NCBI GenBank assembly: GCA_001414345.1
Contig: LLCB01000117.1
Location: 1-64,000 of the forward strand
Length of the DNA: 64,000 nucleotides
Origin: Hymenoscyphus infarciens
Taxonomy: Eukaryota > Ascomycota > Leotiomycetes > Helotiales > Helotiaceae
Reading direction: 5' to 3'
Shown one piece after another: positions 35,827 through 49,642 of the stretch. A model generated the notes under the pieces. That model made no database searches, had not been told where the DNA came from, and worked only from the letters and a program-made list of their open reading frames with translations. Numbering within the stretch: the stretch's first letter is position 1; every line of letters begins with the position of its first letter. A program made the translations under genes and the position numbers.

Positions 35827-38800
35827 ATAATAGTATAACGGTATACTGTTCTATATAGCCGATATTACGTAGTATATGTTATATATCTTAGCTTTCGGTA
35901 GTTGTTGTTTTATATTATCTAATTTAAGAAGATTACGTACGTCTATACGTCTGTCTAGACTTTTAAACGTACTTCGTAGAGTTTAGGCTTTTGTATTAGC
36001 TAACGTATATCGTTGTTTAGTTTTATACCTCTTTTTATATTATCTAAAACCTCTTATATATAGTAGTCTACTCTTCTAGAGTTAGAAAAGGCTAGTTATT
36101 ATTTTCTTCTATATTAGTACCTAGTATCTATATACGTTATTCTACTATACGCACTTCTATATACCTCTACTATAGTTATATATATTTCATACTATTATAT
36201 AAAAACAATAACTCTTCTTTGCTAGTAATAGCTTTAATAATATCTCTTTTTAAGCTTATTACTACTCTTTGTTTAGAAGTTGATTTATACTCGATTTAGA
36301 ATATTATAATAATATTCTTATATAGCTAGGTAATTAGAAACTACCTAGACAGCTAGTAATACTAGGGTTTAGTATCTATATAGATAGCTAGTAAAAATCG
36401 TGTTTTAGTATATATTAAGAGATTAGAATATGCTAAGTGTTCCCGAGAGTCTTAATAACCCTAGGTTTAGTAAATAAGTCGACTTATAATAGTTATTTAG
36501 AAGGCTTCTAAATCTAATCTTACTCTCTCTCTCTCTAAATCGATAAAGATATTAAACCTAGTTCTGCTATAAGGCGTTAAATAACCTTCTAGAGCTATCT
36601 CTCTTTCTAAAAGCCGTCTAAATAACACTTATATACTAAGATCTAGAAGATCTTAAAGAAATAATAACGGTTAAAGAGACTAGTAGGACTTCTTAAATAT
36701 AGACTAGATATAGTTAGTTATATAAGCTTTAGAAATAGAAAATTAAGAAATAAGGAATTAGCTAGCTAAGCTAGAAAGACAGATAAGTAATATTTAAAGT
36801 TAATAAATTACTACTCTAAACTCTCTCTAATCTAATCCTCTTTTAAACCTTTAATTAAACTCTCTCCTACTTTAAAGCTCTAATTACTCTTTTTAGCTAT
36901 AAGTAGCTGCCTCTAATGCCTTTTAATATACCTTTTATTAATATCTTTGAAATATTAAACCTAGTTCTACTAAATAGCGTCGAGCGACAACCTCTTCTAG
37001 AGCTACTTCTCTTTTCAAAAGACTCTTTAAACCCTTTCTAAATCACCTCTATATACTAAGACCTAGAAGATTCTAATAAAACAATAAGTAAGACTTCTTA
37101 AATATAGATAATATATAAACGAGATAGCGATATAAAAACAAAGGAAAAAACAATTAGTTAAAGAGATAGAGGATAAAATTATAAGCGAACTTTAAAGTTA
37201 ATAACTAAATCCTATCTCTGAACTCTTACTAATCTAACTCTTATTCAACTCTTCTTTACTTTTAAGCTCTAATTTAGACCTCTTTCAGCTATAGGCAGCT
37301 ACCTCTAATACCTTCTCACTACTACTCTCGAATTAGATACGAATTAGTTGAAATACACTTTCTACTAAAACAAAACTTAAAAGCGAGCTCTTAGCTAAGT
37401 TATTACTATCTTTATTAATTCTAACTAAATATTATCTAACTCTACTCTAAACTTCTCTCTACTAGTAAACATTTAAAAGACTATAGTTATAGACTAAGTC
37501 CTAGCTACTAGTATAAAAGTTAAAAGAGGTAAAAGTAGAATTAAGAAGAAGATTATACTAAAGAAACTTTTACTAACTTCAAAAGGTTGCTTTTTAAGTA
37601 TAGCTATACTTAGAGAGATACTAGAATTAGAAAGATTCTTTTATATATAAGATAAGATTATATCTTAGCTCTAAAACCCGTCTGCTACTCTTAAGAGATA
37701 CTAGAATTATAACTTTGCTAAAATAGTAAACGATCTTTTAGCTATAGATAAGAAGGGATACTAAAACACTGAATATTTAGAAACGACGAAATTATTTAAT
37801 ATTAGTATTTCAGTTTAGAATACTCCTCTATCTAGCTCTGAACTTCTCACGATCTAATAGCGACTCTTTCTTCGAAATTAGAAGATAATTAAGTTCTTAA
37901 ATACCTTAAAGGGAATAAGATAATATAATAACTTTGGTATTAAACTTATTTAATTAGCTAAAACCTCTTCTTCTATTATCTTAAACTTTAGATAATAAGA
38001 CAACTTCGGTATTAACTTCGCTTTTAACTAGCTAAAACTACCTCTTTTATTATCTTAAACTTTAGATAATAAAACTCTTTCAAATTCGGTAATAAACTCT
38101 TTTAACTAGCTAAAACTACTCTTTTTATTATCTTAAACATTAGATAATAATTTTAACTTTGATAACTTAGCTATAACTTCGCTTTTGACTAGCTAGAATA
38201 ACCTCTTTTATTATTCTTAGATACTAGGACAATAATTTTAAACTTTAATAATATTTAGTAATAACTCTTTTATTTTAACTAGTTAAAACCACCTCTTTTA
38301 TTATCTCTAGATACTTAGACAATTCGATAAACTTTAGTAATAACTTCGCTTTTAACTATTTAAAACTACCTCTTTTATTATCTGAATACTTAGACAGCGT
38401 TTTTAATATTTAGTAATAAACTCTTTTAACTAGCTAAAACGCTATTAACTCTAATAAAAGTCTTATAGTCTTTCTCTTTTTCTTACTTTCTCTTACTTCT
38501 AGCTAGGCTAGAAGTTCCTTTTTTTTATTTAAATTCTTTAAAGTAGATACGAATCAGTTAAAATACGCTTTCTATTAAGACGAAACAAATAAGTAAGCTC
38601 TTAACTAAGTTATTATTATTAATTCTAACTAAGTACTATCTAACTTTACTTTAAACTTCCGCTAACCTAAGTTTAGATAAATTAGATATAAATTAACTTT
38701 ACTCTAAGTCCCTGCTAATCTTAGTTCAGACGAACTTACTTTCTTTTATATCTAGTAGGCTAGATGTTTTATTCGAATTTAAATTAGATACGAATTAGTA

Positions 38801-39649
38801 CGCTCTTAAAGTAAGCTCTTAATTAAGTTATCACTATTACTCTCAACGTTACCTCTTAACTAAACGACCTCTAACTCGACTCTAAATTCGCCTTCGACTT
38901 TTAAACTTTTTCTGATTTTACTCTACTTTAACTTTTTAAACTTTAAACTTTCTCTAACCTACTAGATAGATTAGACTATACTCTTTTAGCAAACGCGAAT
39001 ACTTACTTTTAATATTAAAGGATTAGAAACGAAGTCTCTTTTATAAGCATCTATAAATTAGGTCGGTTATAATTCAAAACCGATATCTTAATATCTCACT
39101 TCGCTTATAACAAATCTTAATAAAAATAAAATATCTATAAACTCAGGTTAGCTACTATTTAAACCTTAATCTATCTTTTTACTTATAATAAATATAATAA
39201 ATATAATACTTATACTATCTCGATTCAACTCTAAATAATAAGAGATAGAAGACTTAGAACGAGTCTTTTTTAAGAGAGAGAGATATAATAGTATACCGTC
39301 TTATATAGCTAATATTATATAGCATATACTATATATATTAGCTTTCAGTAGTTATTATTTTATATTATCTAATTTAGAAAGGTTATATACGTTCGTACGT
39401 CTATCTAGACTTTTAAATATACTTCGTAGAGTTTAGGCTTTTATATTAGCTAACGTATATCGTTATTCAGTTTCGTACCCCTTTTTATATTATCCGAAAC
39501 CTCTTATATATAGTAGCCTACTCTCCTAGAGTTAGAAAAGGCTAGTTATTATTTTCTTCTATATTAGTATCTAGTATCTATATACGTTATTCTACTATAC
39601 GTACTCCTATATACCTCTACTATAGTTATATATATTTTATACTATTATA
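35827..39649 (+). mobile_element. LTR-type repeat pair, family A, direct copies
   Basis: About 370-bp repeats at 35827-36199 and 39285-39649 align throughout. Both begin ATAATAGTATA and end ATACTATTATA, so the termini are short inverted repeats, as in LTRs. The interior (about 3.1 kb) has no readable frame and holds a tandem array. The flanks share no clear target duplication. Confidence 0.7.
37930..38440. repeat. Tandem array of about seven diverged 70-85-bp units
   Basis: Each unit contains AACTAGCTAAAAC, then CTCTTTTATTATC, then a TTAGATAATAA segment and an ATTCGGTAATAA-like segment. Units begin near 37958, 38026, 38100, 38190, 38275, 38360 and 38420. The array lies inside the family A interval. 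Confidence 0.65.
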
Positions 39650-40937
39650 GATAGAGTTATAAAAGTAGAGTCTCTTTCCTTATACTATATACTTCTTTAA
39701 GTGTTCTACTACTTATTCTATCTTAATAAGGAAGCTAACTTACTTATTAGAGAATTTAAAAGATTCGATTAATCCTTTAACTCTACTAAGGCCTTATCTC
39801 TAAGTAGTAGTATTAAGTAATCGTTTCTAATTATATATATTCTTAAGTAAGAAGTATCGTCCTCTAGTATTATCTAATTACGCTTAGCTTCTTTTAAGAG
39901 TAACTATAATAGTAGAAGGCTTATATCTAACTTTAAGTTAGTCTTTAATAATTTAGTATATAGTGTAATTCCTTCTCTTTAGATCGTAATTATTAAGAGT
40001 ATAGCTATAATCTCCTATAGTAGCGGTTTATATAATTTAGACCTAATTATTAAGTAGGTAGTAGATTACTTAAATAGCGTAAGAGTACTTAGAGGTTAAA
40101 TTATATATAGTATTAATTATTTTATTAGTAGCTATACTTTAATTCTTTTTATACTTAAAGGTATAATTATATTAAAACGTTTATATATTATCTTTATTAC
40201 TTTAAGAGGCGTACTTAATACTCTATACGTTTAAGAAATAAGGCTATAGTATATTAAAGTCCTTCTTAGATAGTAATATCTTATCTAAATTAGTATACTT
40301 AAATAACTTCTCGTACTACTATAAGAGGCTCTTAGGATTATTAAAGAGATTAACCTTTTATAGAAGAGGATAGAGAGTCTTAGACCGTTTATACGCTTAT
40401 AGGTTAAAAGAGTTAGACTCTATCTTAGGTTAAAAGATTAGAAAGATAGAAGAGAGTATTAATATATTTAAATACAAATTTAAATTCAGCTATAAGCTAA
40501 TTTAAATATACTAGATATAGATATAATATAATTTATATTAAAGAGGTAAAAAGGCTTAAATTTATTTACTTTTATATATAAGAGACGCTTACTTCTAGTA
40601 AGTAGATATAAGAGAGTATCTCTTCTACTAGAGAGTCTAGAGAGCTAGCTCTCTAAAGAAAAGATAAGTACTTATATATATTACTATTAGAATATGTCTA
40701 GAAGTTAGATAATACTCTAAAGAGATAAAACTAAGGTTATTTCTACTTTTTAGAGATATTAATATTTTTATTAGTTTTATTAGTTCAACTAGTTAAGTAT
40801 ATATTTAAGTATTTTACAAGTATTAAGTACTTTTAAGTAATAATTTAAGTTATATCTATAGTTTCTAGGGTATTAGTATTTAGAAATATAATAATATATA
40901 TATATAATATAAAAGGATTTTAAAACGCTTCTAATAA

Positions 40938-41058
40938 AGTAAATAGAAGAATAAGAGAGCGAATTACGTAGTAGCGCTCTTAGTATACTAGAGGCTACTA
41001 GAGTAAATAGAAGAATAAGAGAGTGAATTACGTAGTAGCGCTCTTAGTATACTAGGGG
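40938..41058. repeat. Tandem duplication, 64-bp period, two copies
   Basis: AGTAAATAGAAGAATAAGAG begins at 40938 and again at 41002, and the following GAATTACGTAGTAGCGCTCT segment is also repeated nearly perfectly. The near identity suggests the duplication is more recent than the surrounding mutation. Confidence 0.8.
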
Positions 41059-41188
41059 CCCCTGCTAGCGTTAAGACAGAATAGCGTAATCTATTAAAAT
41101 ACAGTATCTCTCTTAGTAATACGATTATATAGTTAAATAGAGTAAATGTTAAAAGCTTCAAAAATAGAAACTATAAGCACTATAACCT

Positions 41189-44100
41189 ATTATAGAACAA
41201 AGGTGGGTTAAACAAAGGATTACCTAATAATCCCACCTTTTAAGTAAGAAGTATAGTATTTAAAGTCTTATACTCTTCTCTATAGTTCTAAGGAATTAAG
41301 TATCTATTTTAACTTTACTTTACTTATCTTATACTCTTAATATAGCTTCTATAATCGTTATAGTTATAAGCCTAGTTAGTAGATAGAATACTACTTCTAC
41401 TATACTAGTTATATTAGCTTTATTCTCTCTTTATCTATCTTTATCTCTCTTCTTAGAGTATTGTTTTAATAATAGTAAGCTTACTCTTAACTAAAAAGGT
41501 CCTTCTTATTAACTAAAACTCGTAGCCTATATAGTATAACTGCTTCTTTTATATTATCTACTAAGAAAGAGTTTAAGAATACTTTAATTTAAATAATCCT
41601 AATACTAAGAACGTTAATAAGCTTAAAAGACCTTATTCTATAATTAAATAAGCTATAATTAATAAGAATATAAGACTTAAAGAAGTATAACTTATAATAA
41701 ATAAAGCTTAGAATATACTCTTAATAGCTTAATATCTAAGAAGAGATTAACTAGAATAACTACTTTTAGTAATAGCTAATAACGCTAAAAAAGACTTTAA
41801 AAATAATATTAAAAGATATACTTTTAAAATTAATAAGCTTTATACTATATAATATAAGATCTATAAAGTTAGCTTCTAAGTAGAGAGTACTATAGATAAG
41901 TCTATATTCTTAAAAGCTTAATCTTTACTTAAGTATACTAGGAAATTTACTTCTTAGAACCTAATTTAAAAGCTTAAGAATAATCTAGTACTAATATTAA
42001 AAAGTATAGAAGATATAATATATATAGAATACTAGAACACGCTTACTTAAACTAAATTAGAGTTTATAAACTCTAATTACTAGTTCTTTAACTAGAAACG
42101 CTATTATAACTAAGTAAAAAAAACTTTAACTCTTAGAGATTAAGAGCCTACTTATAGTAAAAGACTTCTTAGATATAGTTTACTAAATTATATAGTTAAT
42201 TAATAATATAGAGCTTAAAAAGAGACTTATATTACTTAATAATCTTATTAAAATGTTTTTAGAGATCTTATATAAATACCTTATATTAAAAACTAGTAAG
42301 AAGGCTAGTAGAATATTCTTAGTTTTTAAAGATAGAAGTAATAATCTATCTAATCCTAGGAATAGAGCTTAAAATAGAGATTCTAATAATAAGAAATGTT
42401 TATATAAAAATAGATAAGAATATTTTTAGAAATCTACTAAGTACTAAATCTTAGAGTTTATACTTACTAAGAAGTATACTCTTACTTTTAATAACTATTT
42501 AAATACTAAGAAATTAAACGAGATTATATAATACTTAGAATTCTTATTTTAAATAGACTTTAAGAAGAAACTAATTAAAAAGTTTCTTATAGTATAATCT
42601 AAGTTTAGAAAGGGATTTAATAACTCTACTAATAGTACTTAGAGGTTATTAAAAGATCTAGTTAGAAATATAAGTACTATAATCTTATCTTTAAAGCTTC
42701 TTACTAATCTAGAAAGAATAAACTAAGCTCTAAAATTAAGAATCTATACTTTTTTAGCTAAATATATTAGATATCTTCTTATAGATTTAATACTTTTTAA
42801 TAATTATAAAATAGTCTACTTAGTTAATAGTAAGAATATACTTATCTTAGGAACCTTTAAACGTTCTAATAATATAGTAGAATTAAGAATAACTAGTATT
42901 CTAATTAATAGAATAAGAATAAGAATTATAAAGAAGATTCTTAAAAGTAAGAGAAGAAGTAATACTATAGATCTAATACTTACTAATATTACTATTATTA
43001 AAGGATTTTATTCTAATATTATCTTAGAAGTATATATTAGAGAATCTAGAGTATAGTATAATAAGTATAACTATTTACTATACTTTAGACTTATAAAGAA
43101 TAATATAGTTATTAAATCTTTAATAAACTTAGTCTTATTTAAATATAATCTTATTAATAACTAAATTAAGCTTTAAAATCTCTAAGCTATATTTACTTTA
43201 ATATATTTAATACTTTTTAAAAAGATTAATAAACGCTTATATAAAAAGATAAACGATTATATTAAACTAAGAAGTAATTTAGTAGAAATATAATATAAAA
43301 GATTAGAATATCTAGAATAAGAAGCTCTTAAAGCTCTAGTCTAGTTTATAAAGAATATAAAAATTATAAGTATTAAATAAGTAAAGTACTTATACTATAT
43401 TAAAACCTATACTTAGAATATTATTTTAAGATATATCTCTAAGAATAAGAGTATATAACTATTCTAATAATACTTATAAGATCTATTTAATTTTCTTACT
43501 AGATATAATAAAGCTAAATAGCTTCTTTTAATAAAAGAGAAGTATAATAAAAAGCTTTTTAGATTTATAATAATAAATAAAAGAGAAGAAATAGTATTTA
43601 AAAAGCTTAAAAACTTTAAAAGATAGATTAGATAATAATATAGTCTTTTAATTTATAAGCTAAAGTATAATAATAATAAGTTAGTAATTCTATAATATAG
43701 AGTCTTAGAATATACTTTATAGACTATAGAAAATAGAATAGACTTAGAACTTATACTTACTTATACTTATAAACTAAATAGAGAGATAAAGAGAGTAAGA
43801 TAAAAAGTAATTATATACTTAATTAAAATATTATTTACTACTAACTTATTAAAAAGGCTTTAGACTAAGTTAACTATAGCTAGAGTCTAGCTTTATAATA
43901 TAAGCTTTAACTAAAGAAATAAGTTTAAGATATTAAATAAGATACTTCTATTATAGTTTAATACTTATTTCTATTAGTATAATTTAAATTTTAAGAACTT
44001 AGTAATAAAAGATCTAAAACTAGATTAAAATAGAGTTTATATTTATAGATCTAGAGCTTATCTACTTAAGTAGAAGAGAGAATAAAAAATTAAAAAAAGA

Positions 44101-47100
44101 GTATTTAAAGTTAACTCTAGAGTCTATATAAGTTATTTAGTTAGATATATCTTATTAAATATCTACTATATCTAGGTTCTTTTGGTTAATTAAGTTATTA
44201 TAACTTAGAATATTATATTTAATAAGAAATCTTTTATATATACTAGAATTTAAAAAGATAGAATAATAATCTATTATAATTACTTATTTAGTAGTTTAAT
44301 TTATAATTAAATAAGAGTAATAAAAGATTAAAGCTCTACTTAATAGTATTAGTATATATAAAATAGAGAGTATAAGAGAACTAATACTAGAAGCTAAACT
44401 AGTAAGTGATATCTTATATAAAGCTACTAATATACTAAGTAAAGCTTTAATTAGCTAGAACTTAGAAGTAAGCTTAGAAAAGAGAGATATAATCTCTTCT
44501 AGTTTTAGACTTCTATTATCTAAAGTAATACTTAAACTTAAAAGTATATTAGAATAAGTTATAAGCTCTTTAAATAGATAAAATATAAAAACCTTATAGC
44601 GATTATAGAAGCTATATCGAGAGTATAGAATAAGCAAAGTAAAGTTAAAATAGATGCTTTATTCTCTAGAACTATAGAGAAGAGTATAAGGCTTTAAATA
44701 CTATGCTCCTCGCTTAAAAGATAGAGATTATTAGGTGATCCTTTATCTAACCTACCTTTGTTCTATAATAAACCTTCTAATAAACTATAAGACTCTTTTA
44801 ATAAGTATTAATAAGATTCTCTTAATTATAAAATAATACTAAAAGTATAAAAGGCCTAAGTAGTCTACTACTTAGATTAAGTAATAGAATACTAGAGAGA
44901 ATCTTTTAATAAAATAAAGAGAATAAGCCTCTTTAATATTAAAGTATTATATTAGAAAGAACTCTTAATATATTAGTTCTAGAAACTTTAAAAATAAAGA
45001 TAACTAAGAAGTAGAGAATAATAAATATAGAAAATAAAAATCTTAAAGAGCTTAAGATAAAGTAAAGATATATAAAGAAGATATATCTACTTATTTTAAG
45101 AAAGAGTAAAAGAGATTAATCTTAAAAAGAGAATACTAAAAATATAATAATCTCTACTTTACTAGCTATATTAATTAGAATAGAGCTCTAATAAGCTATT
45201 TTAGAATATTTAAATTATTTTTCTAGTATTTTCTAATCTTTATTAGCGAGTATAGTATTAAATAGAGAGAAATTATAAAATATCTATTATATTATTATAA
45301 TAGTAATAATAGAGAAAGAAACACTTTTAAAACCTAGATATTTCTACTTTTATTAGCTAAAACTAATAAAAGAACTAAAATTATAAAGAAAACTTATAAA
45401 CTATTTACTTAGTAAGTATTTTAAAGATAATTTAAAGCTTAAAATTAAGAATCTAAAGAAAAGGAAATACTAGTATATAATTAAAAGATAGAATACTAAA
45501 ATAAAACTATTACTCTTAAAATAAGTATTTATATATAAATATAACTTTATAAACTATCTACTTTAATATTAAGCTTAGCTTATAGTTAGAGGTAATCTCT
45601 AATAAAAAAAAACTATTCTTTTGATTTATACTACTATATTTATAATAAGATTATTCTAAATAGCTATTGCTATTATAACTAGATTTAACTTAGAAATTAA
45701 GTAATATAATATTATAAATATATTTATTAATATAATAGTCTATTACTTAGGCTATTCTAAATAGCCGGAGATATCTACTATATATAAGGTTTAGCTATAG
45801 TATATTTAGCTTTTAGCTATATTATTTTATATTATCTAATTTAGAAAGATTACGTATATCCGAGCTTTCGAACGGCTTTTAGTCTCTTTTTTATTATCTA
45901 AACTTCTTTTATATCGTCTAAATCTCTTATATATAGCTATCTACTCTCTTATAGTTAGAAAAGGCTAGTTTATTCTTTTCTTCTATATTAGAGCCTAGTA
46001 TCTATATATATTATTCTACTAAATATACTCTTATATACCTCTTCTATAGTAGTATATATTTCGTGCTATTATAACTAATATAAAAAGAGATATAGAAGCT
46101 TCTCTAGTAGCTTACTAGCTTTTAAATAGATATTAATAAGAAAGACTATATATTAAATTAGATAAAGTACTTTATAAGTTAAGAGATTCTCTAGCTTTAT
46201 AGTTTAAATACTTTATAATTATAATAATATGAAATATATACGACTATTAAAGAGGTATATAGAAGTATATTTAAAAGAATAATATATATAGATACTAGGT
46301 ACTAATATAGAAGAAAATACTAAATTAAGCCTTTTCTAACTATAGAAGAGTAGACAGCTATATATAAGAGGTTTACACTATACTAAAAAGTCTAAAAGCT
46401 AAAGTATAAAACCTTTCTAAATTAGATAATATAAAATATTAACTACTAAAACCTTATATATATATAGTATATAATATATAATCTCGGCTATATAGAATAG
46501 TAAGCTATTATAATAATAACTCTTGAAGAATATAGTTTAATACTCTATTTAGAAGAGTCTTATATTTATATAAATCTTCTAAGAAAGGTTTTTATAATCT
46601 TTTATATAGATAATATATAAATAATATACTATTAAGATAATATATCTCTAGTAAGAGTTATAATAGATAAGCTAAAGCTTTTATATAAGTTATACTTACT
46701 TAGTAATATAGAATAGTATCTTAGAGTAAAAGTCTATAAAGATAAAGTATAGAAAAAGATATAGCTCTTTTATAATACTTATATTAAATAGATTACTAAA
46801 TAATTTAAGCTTATTAATAGAGATTACTTAAGTATACTACTCTTAATATATAAACTAAAAAAGAACTAAGAAATAGTAAAACCTATATTTATAAAGTTCT
46901 ATTAAGAGAAGATAGATTTAGTACTCTATATAGTATTTACTACTTCTTAGTTTTTATACTTCTTAACTAATTATAATAATAAATATATAATAGTAATAAA
47001 CTAGTATATTTAATACTTATTTAAAATAAGATTCTTAGAAATTATATATAAAGAAGAGCTTAGAGATATATAACTAGTACTTATTTTAAATATATTATAT

Positions 47101-49642
47101 ACTAATAATCTAGAAACTTAACTATCTTTTAATAGATATATAATATTATTATTTAGTAGACTTATAACTTAGAGAGCTTTATACTAAGATATAATTATAA
47201 AAATAATAATAGAAGCTAAGCTCTTAAAAGTAGAGTTACTAGATATAAGAATAATAACGTTAAAGTATCTCTTTAAAGAACTATAGCTTAATTTAAATAA
47301 GATATAGAATATATTCTATAATAATTAATAAACTATTTAATTAGTTACTAGTAAAAATAAAAGAATATTTATAAAGCTTTAATATATAGATATCTAGAAT
47401 ATATTAATAGAGATCTTTCTAGATTACTTATTTACTAATAAATAATATTATTTAAATATAAATTTAAATATTTTAAAACTTTACTCTAGAATACTTATTT
47501 ATTTAGTAAAATACTCTTTTAAGAGATAGAATTATACTAATTTTTAGGTTAAAAAACTTTTTTAGAATAGTAAAGAATACTTTCTACTATTTTATATATT
47601 ATTATCTTTTACTTTATTATTTTTACTTATAGATTACTTAGTAGGTTTTATTCTTTTTATATTATAATTATTTTAAAAGTATTAAAAGCTTATTTTAGAT
47701 TTTATTTATTTATTCTATTATATACTTAGTAATTAAGTATTATAAAACTCTTTTAAAAAGTATAAAACTAAATATAAATATAAAGTTTTAAAGAAACTAA
47801 CTATTACTATATAAAGATAAAATATATTAACTAACTAATAATACTTCTTTTAATACTTAGAAATAGTTTTACTAATAATAGTAAGTATTATAGCTATTTT
47901 ATTAAGCGTATTACTAAGATTAATATTATTAGACTTATTATTACTATTATTATTCTTAGACTTCTTATACTTCTAGCTTTTTAAAGAACGCTTAGAATAG
48001 TTATAAATAAGTTTCTTAAAAGACGATTTTTTAAAAACTAACTTTATAAAAGTAGTTTTCTTTGAAATAATCTTTTTTAAAATAGACTTTTAAGTAGCTT
48101 TTAAAAGAGCCTTAAAAAGCTTTTAGATAGACTTATACTATTTAAAGAGAGAGATAATATTTTTACTATAAATTATAAAACTCTTATAAGAAGTACTCTA
48201 GGTCTTAGGTTAACTATAAGTAGTAGCTCTTATAAGTAGAGTATTATTTAAGATAGAAGCTATAAAAGAAGTACTCTTAAGAATACCTTTACTATACTTT
48301 AAAACTCTAGGAATATTACTATCTAATATACTATTAGAAGTAGAACTCTAAAAACCTCTAAGCTTCTTATAATAATATATATAGTTAAGAACTAAGAATA
48401 ACTAAAAGCTTCTAAAACTCTGTTTAAATCCTATATAGATTATATTATATAACTTCTCTTACTTCTAAACTATAAAATTAGTTAAAGAAATAAAATAAAA
48501 AGTATAAGACTAACTAAATAAAGCTTTATATAAACTTTATTACTAATATTAGTCTAATATTTTTTAAGATTTTTAGTTAAAATAATTATAAAAGAGAGAT
48601 AAATACTTAAAAGAGCTTTATAAGAATAGCTTATTATATAGTTAAAGTAATAAGTAATAGTTTTAGATTTAGTATTAAAATAATAACTAGTTAATTTCCT
48701 AGTAATAGTAGAAGTAATATAACTCTTATATAGAGCTTTTTATAAGTTAGAATTATTAGAGTAAACCTTCTTAATAGAAGATATAATAAGTAGACTCTTA
48801 TTACTAATAGTTAAGCGTTTAGTATTAGTACTAAGAAGTTCGTTTAAGCGCTTAGTAGTATTACTAGAGAGCTCTTTAGATAGGACTTTAGGCTTAGTAA
48901 GGTCTTTATTAACCTTTTCATATTTACTAGAGCTTTTAACTTCTTACTTCTCTAGCTTATTCTTAGAGGTATTAATAGCGTAAAATCTACTAAGATACTA
49001 ATCTAGAGTATAATTAAACTAGAAGAATAAATACTTAAGAGATCTAATATTTAATATTCTAAAGTAAATAACTAAAGTAGAGTATAAGAATTAATATACT
49101 TAAATAAATACATTTTAAGTACTTAACGCTTAAATAAGGCTCTTCTAAATATAGAGGTATTATCTTTATTATTTTTATAGTTTTTAAATAAGAGCATAAG
49201 TTTAGAATTTATATATATCTATTTATTATCTAGAGAATAGGAGATCTTAGAAAGAGGCTATTTTTAGTTAATATAAGAGCTTAGAAAAGAGAGATATAAG
49301 CTTTTTATTATAGTCTTTTATTAGATAGTATATACTATAGTAGTTTAGTAGTATTAAGAGAGTTTTAAGAAAGTTATAAAAAGAAAGAAAAGAGATTAGA
49401 TTCTTAAATCTATATATATAGTAAATAACGCTTTTCTAATTAGAAAAGGTTATTTAAGAGATATATTATAGAATAAAAGTAGGTTAGATAAAGGATTATC
49501 TAATAACTCTATCTTTTAAGTAAGAAGTATAGTATTTAAAGTCTTATACTCTCTTCTATAGTTCTAAGAAATTAAGTATCTATTTTAATCTTACTTTACT
49601 TATTCTATACTCTAAATATAGCTTCTATAATTGTTATAGAAG
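41189..49642. repeat. LTR-type repeats, family B, three copies (two direct, one inverted)
   Basis: About 175-180-bp copies lie at 41189-41370 (plus), 44594-44772 (minus) and 49465-49639 (plus). They share TATTATAGAACAAAGGT near the start and a TAAGTAAGAAGTATAGTATT core. Opposite orientation of the middle copy shows that at least two elements overlap or are nested. No coding domain is readable between them. Confidence 0.65.
45731..46513. repeat. Two further family A copies in inverted orientation
   Basis: A diverged family A copy at 45731-46073 (plus) is followed by another at about 46219-46513 (minus), with about 145 bp between them. They are more diverged from the 35.8/39.3 kb pair than that pair is internally, so they belong to an older or different insertion. 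Confidence 0.6.

Noticed and set aside
44455..44637. 60-codon minus frame in the AT-rich block
   Set aside because: It is low-complexity Leu/Ser/Tyr-rich, inside RIP-mutated repeats and overlapping a family B repeat.
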